Of a DNA stretch of 5,836 nt, positions 1 through 5,836 are shown piece after piece. The DNA comes from JASFTV01 sp050050615 (GTDB taxonomy: Bacteria > Desulfobacterota > DSM-4660 > Desulfatiglandales > HGW-15), in NCBI GenBank assembly GCA_050050615.1, contig JASFTV010000240.1:1-5836 (forward strand), read 5' to 3'. The translations under genes were made by a program, and so were the position numbers. The stretch's first letter is position 1. Each line of letters begins with the position of its first letter. Under the pieces are notes generated by a model. The model was not told the origin of the DNA and did no database searches. It was given only the letters and a program-made list of their open reading frames with translations.

Positions 1-219
1 GATCAGGTCAGACGGCTTGGCCAGGCCGTAGAAGAAATTTTTCAACTCACCTGCGCCATGGGCGGCACGCTGACAGGAGAGCATGGTATCGGGCTTGCAA
101 AGGCGCCCTATATGAAATTGGAACACGACGCCGTCGCCCTGGAACTCATGCGATCACTGAAGGCGCTGCTAGACCCGAATAACATCCTCAACCCGGGCAA
201 GATGAATCTCGAAGCCTGA
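1..219 (+). CDS. FAD-linked oxidase, GlcD (glycolate oxidase subunit) type, C-terminal fragment
   Basis: The left edge cuts this gene; only the last 72 codons and the TGA stop at 217-219 are visible, reading in frame from base 1. The visible part matches the end of the FAD-linked oxidase C-terminal domain shared by GlcD, D-lactate dehydrogenase and related 2-hydroxyacid oxidases. It has the family hallmark GGTLTGEHGIGLAKAPYM (residues 21-38 of the fragment), with the histidine that lies near the flavin site, and the closing LLDPNNILNPGKM block (residues 57-69). Such enzymes oxidise 2-hydroxyacids such as glycolate or D-lactate, passing electrons to a quinone, an Fe-S partner (GlcF) or an electron-transfer flavoprotein. 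The substrate cannot be told from this end. It converges on the acyl-CoA ligase gene. The frame is intact to a family-typical C-terminus, so the gene is not broken at this end. Confidence 0.88.
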   Translation, partial: DQVRRLGQAVEEIFQLTCAMGGTLTGEHGIGLAKAPYMKLEHDAVALELMRSLKALLDPNNILNPGKMNLEA

Positions 220-450
220 TTTACAGACAGAGGACGCCCCTAACCTCCATACGAGCTGGCCGTCACGCCTCACCAGAATTGCTCAGGAGCTAGTCGTTTT
301 TGAAAAGAGACCCCCATGCCTCGCATGAAACACCGATTCGTTTTTGGACAAGAATGGCTCCCCCAGTAACTTGAATATTTCCGCAACACGACACTGGAAC
401 CAAGCTAGAATTAAACGCTAGGCTATTGGCCACAACCCATTCATCCTTAT
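220..450. other. Convergent intergenic gap, no gene seen
   Basis: This 231-base stretch lies between the tail of the oxidase gene and the tail of the acyl-CoA ligase gene. I see no convincing reading frame. A GCTC/GAGC mini-hairpin (281-290) lies just before a T-run at 297-301, and GAGC at 253-256 could also pair with GCTC at 281-284. Either might act as a weak terminator for the oxidase, but the stems are short and interrupted. The 9-mer TCGTTTTTG occurs twice, at 294-302 and 338-346, each followed by a run of five or more C after 7 to 13 bases. CATGC/GCATG (315-319 and 323-327) is a small inverted repeat. Confidence 0.5.
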
Positions 451-2016
451 TTACTTCTGCTGCCAATAAGGGTCCCGCAATCCCTTCTTGTAGATCTTGC
501 CTGAGCCCGTCCTGGGGAGGGCGTTTAGAAAATCTACGCTCTTGGGTGCCTTATAGTGGGCGAGATTGTCCTTACAGAAGCTGATGATCTCCTGATCCGT
601 GGCCTCCTGACCCGGTCTCAGGACCACGCACGCTTTCACAGCCTCGCCCCATTTCGGGTCGGGGACCCCGATAACGGCCGCCTCGAGCACACCCGGGTGC
701 ATGTAAAGGACGTTTTCCACTTCCGTAGAGAAAACGTTTTCCCCGCCTGTCAAAATCATGTCCTTTTTCCGGTCCACAATATTAACATATCCTTCCTCGT
801 CAATCACGGCAAGATCTCCTGTGTACAGCCAACCATCGCGAATCGCTTTGTCTGTTTCCTCGGGAAATCTCCAGTACCCGGACGTCACAGTATCGCCTTT
901 GACGATGATCTCCCCGACCTCTCTATCGTCGGCTTTGACATCCGTCCCGTCTTCTCGCACCACTTTCAGAAGCACGCCCAGAAAGGGCCGGCCTGTTTTG
1001 GCCTTATAGAAAAACTGCTTTTCCGAAGGAAGATGGGCGAGATTGTCTTTGATAATGGAGACAGTAAGATAGGGACTGGTCTCTGTCATGCCATAGGTCT
1101 GGATATAATCACATTTAAAGGTATCCATGATCCGCCGAACAACCTGCGGAGCGATAGGAGCCCCTCCGCTCAGCAGGACGCGGAGACTTGAAAAGTCGTA
1201 CCTTCCCACACCGGGCGTATTGACCAACATGTTCAGCATGGTAGGAATCATGTTGGTGATCGTAACCTTCTCATCCTGTATGGTGGAGAGAACCGCCGGC
1301 GGCTCGAAATCGGTTATTACCACGTGTTTCCCCCCGACCCAGGTCATGGCAAAGGTGGCCCAGGCATCAGCCAGGTGAAAGAGAGGGGCGACATGGAGCC
1401 AGTTATCACGATCACTGAGTCTCAATTCAGCAATGGCTGCTAGAGCATGACTGCATACGTTTTTGTGGGAGAGCATCACGCCTTTAGGACGGCCCGTGGT
1501 TCCACTGGTATAGTAAAGGTGGGCCAGATCCCCATCGGATATTTCGGGAACGTCAGGAGGTTTGTTGTCCTCAGCTCTTAAGATCTCTTCATAGCCGACA
1601 AACTTAAATGAAGCGTCATTACCGCTTTCACCGGTCAAGATGATCTGATCTACGCCAGGCTCCAAGTCCATAAGTGCGGACAGATGCCTCTTGAATCGGC
1701 CGGCTGCCGCCAATATAAGGGAGCCCGAGTCTTTCAAAATAAATGCCAGCTCTCTCGGCGATAGCCTAACGTTAAGCGGATTGAGAACAGCGCCCAGTTG
1801 AGCCGTAGCAAAATAGCATTCCAGAAATTCATGGCTGTTTTGATGCAAAATGGCTACACGGTCTCCCTTGCGGACGCCCCTGCCCTTCAGGAAATTGGCG
1901 AGGCGATAGACTCGATCAGCAAACTGTTCGTAAGTATATCGTCTCTCCCCGCAGACGATGGCTTCCTTCTTTGCATAAAGACTCAGCGCTTTTTCCAGTA
2001 TAAAAGGAATGTTCAT
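451..2016 (-). CDS. Acyl-CoA synthetase, AMP-forming (FadD-like fatty/carboxylic acid-CoA ligase)
   Basis: This cytoplasmic or membrane-associated enzyme activates a carboxylic acid with ATP to an acyl-adenylate and transfers it to CoA. All core motifs of the adenylate-forming (ANL) family are present in the 521-aa product: the phosphate loop YYTSGTTGRPKG (168-179), YGMTETSP (308-315), YTGD with the ribose-binding Asp401, the hinge region DRKKD (415-419) leading to GGENVFSTEVE, and the catalytic lysine Lys507 in PRTGSGKIYK. Length is normal for FadD-like ligases. The frame stays open upstream to 2181, but I chose ATG 2016 because homology-like sequence (MNIPFILEKAL...) begins there and an AGGAG lies at 2030-2034, 13 bases upstream, which is rather far. 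The 55 extra codons look non-coding. The chain length or ring preference of the substrate cannot be read from sequence. It is divergent from livG, suggesting it acts on the transporter's cargo; that link is inferred. A plain fatty-acid ligase is equally possible. Confidence 0.9.
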   Translation of the reverse strand: MNIPFILEKALSLYAKKEAIVCGERRYTYEQFADRVYRLANFLKGRGVRKGDRVAILHQNSHEFLECYFATAQLGAVLNPLNVRLSPRELAFILKDSGSLILAAAGRFKRHLSALMDLEPGVDQIILTGESGNDASFKFVGYEEILRAEDNKPPDVPEISDGDLAHLYYTSGTTGRPKGVMLSHKNVCSHALAAIAELRLSDRDNWLHVAPLFHLADAWATFAMTWVGGKHVVITDFEPPAVLSTIQDEKVTITNMIPTMLNMLVNTPGVGRYDFSSLRVLLSGGAPIAPQVVRRIMDTFKCDYIQTYGMTETSPYLTVSIIKDNLAHLPSEKQFFYKAKTGRPFLGVLLKVVREDGTDVKADDREVGEIIVKGDTVTSGYWRFPEETDKAIRDGWLYTGDLAVIDEEGYVNIVDRKKDMILTGGENVFSTEVENVLYMHPGVLEAAVIGVPDPKWGEAVKACVVLRPGQEATDQEIISFCKDNLAHYKAPKSVDFLNALPRTGSGKIYKKGLRDPYWQQK

Positions 2017-2432
2017 GATATGGACTTCGCTCCTGTCTGCCGGATAGCTCAGCACGTTCCCGATACCCTGATCCGAAGCCATTGAACTGGCCGCTTTCCA
2101 TACGGGAATGAATCTCCCCGCCCTTCCGGACGGGACTCTCTGTCGCGGTTTCTGTAGTACTTGGTGTTTGCGGATGAACACGGATCCATAGATTTCGTCC
2201 TTTTATCACACCAATCCTTGAATTGCAAAAGGCTTCACGGCGGCGATTTCTCGCGGTAATCAGAGGGGCGTATGGGTCTCTGGCATAGAGGGCTCTGGGT
2301 GTGGGTATTCTTCTTTAGAAGCTGTCTTTTGCCTTATTCTGTGCGGGTTATTCCAGGATAGGCGTAAGGCCCCTGTCACTCAAATAGCAGAATTAGACAG
2401 ATCTTCAATTGACGGATAGGGTATTTTCCTGT
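2017..2432. other. Divergent intergenic region between the ligase and livG
   Basis: About 416 bases separate the two divergent starts, room for two promoters and a regulator site. On the minus strand a candidate promoter is listed separately. On the plus strand I see no good -35/-10 pair for livG; TTGCCT at 2329-2334 has only a poor -10 at a suitable distance. CTGTC (2373-2377) and GACAG (2396-2400) form a widely spaced inverted repeat just upstream of livG, and CTTCT/AGAAG (2310-2321) a tight one; either could be a binding site, unproven. The stretch 2170-2185 contains CGGAT twice at 10-base spacing (CGGATGAACACGGATC), resembling short dispersed repeats seen in environmental bacteria. The ligase frame stays open through 2017-2181 but shows no family sequence. 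Confidence 0.5.
2202..2228 (-). promoter_or_regulatory. Candidate sigma-70-type promoter for the acyl-CoA ligase
   Basis: Read on the minus strand, TTGCAA (2228-2223, 4 of 6 to the -35 consensus) is followed after 15 bases by GATAAA (2207-2202, 4 of 6 to the -10 consensus), which is preceded by TGT, making an extended -10. The spacer is short, which an extended -10 could offset. Transcription would start near 2195 and give a leader of about 180 bases before ATG 2016. It is the best candidate in the region but rests on pattern alone. Confidence 0.3.
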
Positions 2433-3167
2433 ATGAAAAAGCGTATGGATGTGGATGCGATTATCCAAATTGATGGCGTGCAAAAATCTTTTTCAGGGGT
2501 GCAGGCCTTATACGGTGTTTCATTCTCCATACCGGAAAAATGCATCCTTGGGCTCATTGGACCCAATGGGGCGGGAAAAACGACGCTGATCAATGTGATC
2601 AACGGCGTCTACAAGCCTGACGGGGGAGAGATCCATTACCGCACCAAAAGACTGAATGACATGAATGTCTACGATATTGCCCAATTGGGTATTTCCAGAA
2701 CATTTCAGGTCGCCCGGGTCTTTCGCCGAATGTCTGTTTTGGAGAATATGGTGGCCCCAACCATTTTCCTCAAGGAGAGTTCCTCCAGGATCAAGAAACG
2801 TATCATGGATCTTCTCCATTTCGTGGGTTTATCAGACAAGGCAGAGCAATACGCCTTTGAACTGTCCGGCGGACAGCAGAAGCTCCTTGAATTCGCAAGG
2901 GCTCTCATAACAGACCCGCAGCTTGTGCTCATGGATGAACCCTTCGCAGGCGTTCATCCTGAAATCAGAAACCAGTTGATTGCGAATGTTCAGGAACTCA
3001 ATCAACAAAGAGGGAAGACCTTTATCATTGTGAGCCATGACATGCGCTCCATCTCAGAACTGTGCACCCATATCGTGGTCTTGAACTTCGGCCAAAAGCT
3101 TATGGAGGGCCCGCCGGAAACTGTCCTTATGGATGAAAAGGTGATTCAAGCCTACCTAGGAGAGTAA
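2433..3167 (+). CDS. livG: Branched-chain amino acid-type ABC transporter ATPase, LivG family
   Basis: This is one of two cytoplasmic ATPases that drive a Liv/HAAT importer. In the 244-aa product the nucleotide-binding motifs are intact and in order: Walker A GPNGAGKT (43-50), Q-loop Gln92 in the LivG-typical SRTFQ, ABC signature LSGGQ (144-148), Walker B LVLMDEP with catalytic Glu169, and the switch His202 in VSHDM. GVQALYGVSF near the N-terminus and the C-terminal GPPETVLMDEKVIQAYLGE ending are also typical of LivG. The region after the Q-loop is shorter than in E. coli LivG, hence the slightly short length. The start is uncertain: ATG 2433, ATG 2445 and TTG 2409 are all in frame and none has a strong Shine-Dalgarno; GGATAGGG at 2414-2421 slightly favours 2433. 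It is the first gene of a livG-livF pair. The true cargo may not be an amino acid. Confidence 0.9.
   Translation: MKKRMDVDAIIQIDGVQKSFSGVQALYGVSFSIPEKCILGLIGPNGAGKTTLINVINGVYKPDGGEIHYRTKRLNDMNVYDIAQLGISRTFQVARVFRRMSVLENMVAPTIFLKESSSRIKKRIMDLLHFVGLSDKAEQYAFELSGGQQKLLEFARALITDPQLVLMDEPFAGVHPEIRNQLIANVQELNQQRGKTFIIVSHDMRSISELCTHIVVLNFGQKLMEGPPETVLMDEKVIQAYLGE
3158..3162 (+). promoter_or_regulatory. Ribosome binding site deciding the livF GTG start
   Basis: AGGAG lies inside the last codons of livG, 10 bases before GTG 3173. It supports GTG as the livF start, since no ATG is available at the expected N-terminus, and implies translational coupling of the two ATPase genes. Confidence 0.7.
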
Positions 3168-3172
3168 ACAGC

Positions 3173-3883
3173 GTGTTACTCGAGACGCAAAACATCACTG
3201 TCGGTTATTACCAGGACCTCATGGTACTTCGAGATGTGTCTCTACAGGCCGATGAGGAGAAAATCACCACCATCATCGGTCCTAACGGCGCCGGGAAGTC
3301 AACCGTCTTGAAAACAGTCTTCGGCTTTCTGAGGCCTTTGAAAGGAAGGATCTTCCTGGATGGAGAGAATATTGCCGGACAAAAGCCCTTTACCATGCCT
3401 TTGAAGGGCATTACCTTTATCATGCAGGATCGGGGTATCTTCCCCTTCTTGACCGTCGAGGAAAACCTGGAACTCGGCGCTTGGCTTTTCAAAAGGGATA
3501 AGTCCCGTGTCAGTCAGACGATCGAGGGGATTTATCAAAAATATCCTACTCTCCGCGCCAGGGGTTCGGTCTATGCCGGCAATCTCAGCGGCGGTGAGCA
3601 AAGGATGCTCGAGATCGGCAAGGCGCTCATGATTGACCCTCAAATCATTCTCTTTGATGAGCCGACCGCCGGACTGGCCCCTCTGGTGCGCAACCTGATT
3701 TTTGAAGAGATAGGGAAACTCAAGAATGAAAAGCGCACGATTCTAATGGTGGAGCAGAATGTGAAGAAGGCCTTAGGAATTACAGACTATGTTTATGTGT
3801 TGGAATTCGGGCGCGTCACCTTTCATGGGACGACTGAAGAAATCAACCTCCGAGAGGCGGTCACACCCTGGATAAACTGGTAG
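3173..3883 (+). CDS. livF: Branched-chain amino acid-type ABC transporter ATPase, LivF family
   Basis: This is the second ATPase of the Liv-type importer, expected to pair with LivG beneath the LivH-LivM channel. In the 236-aa product Walker A is GPNGAGKS (36-43), the Q-loop glutamine is Gln85 (FIMQDRGIFPFLTVEENL), the signature is LSGGE (138-142), and Walker B is IILFDEP with catalytic Glu163, followed by TAGLAP. The H-loop position holds Gln195 in MVEQNV instead of histidine; this substitution is normal for LivF. The length matches the family. Translation starts at GTG, supported by the AGGAG site in the end of livG. Five bases separate the livG stop from this start, so the two form one operon. 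The gene ends only 4 bases from the stop codon of livM, which is on the opposite strand. Confidence 0.92.
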   Translation: MLLETQNITVGYYQDLMVLRDVSLQADEEKITTIIGPNGAGKSTVLKTVFGFLRPLKGRIFLDGENIAGQKPFTMPLKGITFIMQDRGIFPFLTVEENLELGAWLFKRDKSRVSQTIEGIYQKYPTLRARGSVYAGNLSGGEQRMLEIGKALMIDPQIILFDEPTAGLAPLVRNLIFEEIGKLKNEKRTILMVEQNVKKALGITDYVYVLEFGRVTFHGTTEEINLREAVTPWINW

Positions 3884-3898
3884 GACCCTATTTTATCC
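3870..3898. repeat. Inverted repeat spanning both stop codons at the livF/livM junction, possible weak bidirectional terminator
   Basis: GGATAAA (3870-3876) is repeated inverted as TTTATCC (3892-3898). Within the 15-base loop TAGG (3881-3884) and CCTA (3887-3890) can also pair, and these include the two stop codons: TAG of livF and, on the other strand, TAG of livM. The stem is A/T-rich and no U-tract follows on either strand, so it is a poor intrinsic terminator. It is the only hairpin-like structure between the two converging operons. Confidence 0.4.
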
Positions 3899-4832
3899 TT
3901 CCCCTTAATGCAGGAATCTTGTCTTCAGCCAGACCCAATATCCCTCTTCGCATAAACATAACCAATATGCACACCACAAGCCCAAGCACAATGAGGTGGG
4001 AAAAGGGCCAGCGAGCCCAGACGAAGTCCGCGATAATGAAAAGGATCACGGAACCGATGACTGGTCCAAAGATGGTTCCGATCCCCCCGAGCATGGTCAT
4101 TGCAATGACTTCGACATTGACCTCAATAAAGAAGGCCGCTTCTGGGTAAATGTAACCGATAAACTGAAGATCTATAGCCCCAGCGAGTCCCATCAAGAAA
4201 GTGCTCAGGCAAAAGGCCCACGCTTTGTATTTGGGAGCGTTGATGCCCATTGCCATGGCTGCATCCTCATCCTCTCTGATAGCCTTCAGGGTCACGCCGA
4301 ATTTAGATCGCACCAGGTAGTAGATCACAATGATTGAAATGGCCGTCACACTCAGCATAAGGTAATAGGCGGCCTCAGCATTCCGGATGGCGGGCAAAGG
4401 GATACCGAAGGATCCCCCGCTGAATTCTTCAGGAAGATTGAACATAATAATCTTGAGGGCCTCATTGAGAGCGAGCGTGGCAATGGCGAAATAGGCCCCT
4501 CTCAGTCTCAACAGGACTCTGCCCAGAAAATATCCTGCAACCGAAGCTCCCAGGGCTCCCGAGAAAAAACAAAGGTAGGCATTTTGTCCGAGTCCTGTAT
4601 TGGAGGCCAATATGGCGGCTACATATCCTCCTATTCCGTAAAAAGCCACATGTCCAAAGCTGATATAACCGACATATCCGGCAATGAGATTAAAACTCAA
4701 AGCCAGACAGATGTACTTTATCATTAGGAAAAAATAGGTCATGGTCTTGAAGCCGCTGAGGGGCGCCCAGGCTAAGAAAGCGACACTCGCTACCCAAACC
4801 ACTCCCCACCAAATTTTTCCTTTGTGGCTCAT
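3888..4832 (-). CDS. livM: Branched-chain amino acid-type ABC transporter permease, LivM family
   Basis: This is one of the two inner-membrane subunits forming the transport channel. The 314-aa product is a polytopic protein with a short basic N-terminus and hydrophobic segments throughout. Family motifs are in the expected order: GYVGYISFGHVAFYGIGGY (52-70), LRGAYFAIATLA (110-121), the cytoplasmic coupling loop around LKAIREDEDAAMAMGIN (182-198) that contacts an ATPase, MLGGIGTIFGPVIGS (247-261), and a C-terminal RRGILGL (295-301). I chose ATG 4832 because GAGGTGA (4841-4835) sits just upstream. An in-frame GTG at 4838 would add two residues and overlap the livH stop, but it lies within that same Shine-Dalgarno. 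The gene lies 2 bases after the livH stop, so the pair is translationally coupled. The frame is intact and the length normal. Confidence 0.92.
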   Translation of the reverse strand: MSHKGKIWWGVVWVASVAFLAWAPLSGFKTMTYFFLMIKYICLALSFNLIAGYVGYISFGHVAFYGIGGYVAAILASNTGLGQNAYLCFFSGALGASVAGYFLGRVLLRLRGAYFAIATLALNEALKIIMFNLPEEFSGGSFGIPLPAIRNAEAAYYLMLSVTAISIIVIYYLVRSKFGVTLKAIREDEDAAMAMGINAPKYKAWAFCLSTFLMGLAGAIDLQFIGYIYPEAAFFIEVNVEVIAMTMLGGIGTIFGPVIGSVILFIIADFVWARWPFSHLIVLGLVVCILVMFMRRGILGLAEDKIPALRGRIK

Positions 4833-4834
4833 TT

Positions 4835-5719
4835 TCACCTCAAAGTGCCCAGTATGCCCCCGGGTCGGAATACCAGAATGAGAATCAGCGTGATAAAGGC
4901 AATAGCCGGAGATATGGCGTAAGTGGCAAAGAGCGATGTATAGCTTTCAGCCATACCCAGAATCAACCCCCCCAAAAAGGCCCCTAAGGGATTGCCCAAG
5001 CCTCCTAACACCACCACCGTAAAACACTTCAGTAAGTAGTTGACCCCCATGATGGGAGTTATTGGATAGGTGAGAGATATTACCACTCCAGCCATGAGAG
5101 CATAGGTTAGACCGATGCTGAAAGAGATCTGGAATATTTTGACGGGATCAATCCCATTGAGCATGACATAGTTCCGATTCTGGGTAGTGGCCCTTATGGC
5201 CTTTCCTACGTATGTCTTCTTGAGAAAAACGAACAAAAGCGCACCCAGAAACAGGGCTGAGGCGAATGCGATCAGTCGAGACGACGGAATAGCAATGGTG
5301 CCCAGAAAAATAGTGGGCATGAGTGTTGGCACACCCCTAAGATCCGAACCCCAGATGTTCAGGGCTGTACCGTATATGATGATCGAAAGGCCAAACGTGA
5401 AAAGGAGGCACATCATTTCCATTTCCAGTTCGTTGGTAGCCGCCTCAATGAGCCGGTTGATCAGGTACCGATAGACGAGCACTCCGGCCCCTGCGCCTAT
5501 GGGGATGGCTACGAGCATGGACAGCAGAGGATGGAGACCCAATACATGATACATGCCATAGCCCAGATAGGCTCCCAGCATGATAAATACCCCGTGGGCC
5601 AGGTTGACAACCTTCATCACACCCCAGATCAAGCTCAGCCCTAGAGCGGCTAACCCGTAGATCCCCCCAATGAGGAGACCGTTCACAGTCGCCTGTACAA
5701 TGGCCGAAAGATCAGTCAT
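4835..5719 (-). CDS. livH: Branched-chain amino acid-type ABC transporter permease, LivH family
   Basis: This inner-membrane subunit pairs with LivM. From the ATG at 5719 the product has 294 aa, the usual family length, and starts just before the first membrane segment (NGLLIGGIYGLAALGLSLIWG, 13-33). Family features follow: VNLAHG (38-43), the cytoplasmic coupling loop RATTQNRNYVMLNGID (176-191), VLGGLGNPLGAFLGG (237-251), and the C-terminal FRPGGILG (284-291). The frame also has an ATG at 5755, adding 12 residues (MTPPLPKESDFF). I prefer 5719 because AAGGAGA (5737-5731) lies 11 bases upstream, whereas the 5755 ATG sits in the loop of a strong hairpin with its GGAGG in the stem, only 2 bases away. 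The start remains open. No binding-protein gene is visible; it may lie upstream, beyond the right edge. Confidence 0.9.
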   Translation of the reverse strand: MTDLSAIVQATVNGLLIGGIYGLAALGLSLIWGVMKVVNLAHGVFIMLGAYLGYGMYHVLGLHPLLSMLVAIPIGAGAGVLVYRYLINRLIEAATNELEMEMMCLLFTFGLSIIIYGTALNIWGSDLRGVPTLMPTIFLGTIAIPSSRLIAFASALFLGALLFVFLKKTYVGKAIRATTQNRNYVMLNGIDPVKIFQISFSIGLTYALMAGVVISLTYPITPIMGVNYLLKCFTVVVLGGLGNPLGAFLGGLILGMAESYTSLFATYAISPAIAFITLILILVFRPGGILGTLR

Positions 5720-5740
5720 AAAGAAATCGCTCTCCTTGGG

Positions 5741-5769
5741 CAGAGGGGGAGTCATGACCTCCCCCTCTG
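5741..5769. repeat. Perfect 11-bp inverted repeat (strong hairpin) at the livH start region
   Basis: CAGAGGGGGAG (5741-5751) is exactly repeated inverted as CTCCCCCTCTG (5759-5769) around a 7-base loop, TCATGAC. In the livH transcript the ATG at 5755 falls in the loop and the purine-rich GGAGG in the 5' arm, so folding would hide that start. No U-tract follows on either strand, so it is not a standard intrinsic terminator. It could be a translation-controlling or mRNA-stabilising stem-loop between an upstream gene and livH. Confidence 0.75.
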
Positions 5770-5836
5770 TGATAAGAACTTGTTTTGCCAGCCCGAACTC
5801 TTTGTAACCCGGGCGGACTCACTCCCCAGAAACCAA

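Noticed and set aside
556..1191. A 211-codon open frame on the plus strand inside the acyl-CoA ligase gene
   Set aside because: It is antisense to a gene with complete family motifs, its translation shows no recognisable domain, and it lacks a good start context.
2017..2181. N-terminal extension of the acyl-CoA ligase by 55 residues
   Set aside because: The extra residues are rich in Arg, Pro and Ser and unlike any ligase N-terminus; the family start and the nearest Shine-Dalgarno point to ATG 2016.
3996..4337. A 113-codon open frame on the plus strand across livM
   Set aside because: It is antisense to an intact permease with clear membrane segments and motifs; the translation is hydrophilic and low in recognisable features, as expected for a shadow frame.
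5741..5769. Reading the livH hairpin as an intrinsic terminator
   Set aside because: No run of T follows the stem on either strand; the sequence after it on the minus strand is CCCAAGGAGA, a ribosome binding site.
5770..5800. Sigma-54-like promoter upstream of livH on the minus strand (TGGCAAAACAAGTTC)
   Set aside because: TGGCA fits the -24 element, but the -12 element reads TTC rather than TTGC, so the essential GC is missing.
5752..5836. C-terminal end of an upstream gene overlapping livH by an ATGA at 5755-5752
   Set aside because: A minus-strand frame is open from the right edge to TGA 5754-5752, but only about 27 codons are visible and they match no family ending I recognise; the hairpin also lies across this stretch.

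Overview
The window holds an ordinary set of bacterial metabolic and transport genes: the 3' end of a GlcD-type FAD-linked oxidase, a complete acyl-CoA synthetase, and the four core membrane and ATPase components of one branched-chain-amino-acid-type (HAAT/Liv) ABC transporter. GC content looks close to 50 %. Starts are mixed (ATG, GTG) and Shine-Dalgarno sites are of the AGGAG/GAGGTG type. This combination of a GlcD-type oxidase, FadD-like ligase and Liv transporter is typical of metabolically versatile anaerobic Desulfobacterota (sulfate-reducing or syntrophic lineages), but that placement is an inference from gene content, not a sequence match.

Layout from left to right. 1-219 (+): C-terminal 72 codons of the oxidase. 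220-450: convergent intergenic gap. 451-2016 (-): 521-aa acyl-CoA ligase. 2017-2432: divergent intergenic region of about 416 bases with a candidate promoter for the ligase. 2433-3167 (+): livG-type ATPase, followed after 5 bases by 3173-3883 (+): livF-type ATPase. 3888-4832 (-): livM-type permease, meeting livF tail to tail with only 4 bases between the stop codons. 4835-5719 (-, or start at 5755): livH-type permease. 5741-5769: a perfect 11-bp inverted repeat around the alternative livH start. The right edge cuts off whatever lies upstream of livH.

How the genes fit together. LivH and LivM form the membrane channel and LivG and LivF are the ATPases, so all the parts needed for transport except the periplasmic binding protein are present. 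That gene is probably just outside the right edge, upstream of livH. The ATPases and the permeases are on opposite strands, so two converging transcripts make one complex. The divergently transcribed acyl-CoA ligase suggests that the cargo may be a carboxylic acid (fatty, aromatic or branched-chain) that is activated to its CoA thioester after uptake, rather than an amino acid.

I found no CRISPR array, tRNA, rRNA, insertion sequence or clearly new system. The points most worth a second look are the split convergent arrangement of the transporter, the strong hairpin that encloses the first livH ATG, and the small inverted repeat spanning both stop codons at the livF/livM junction.
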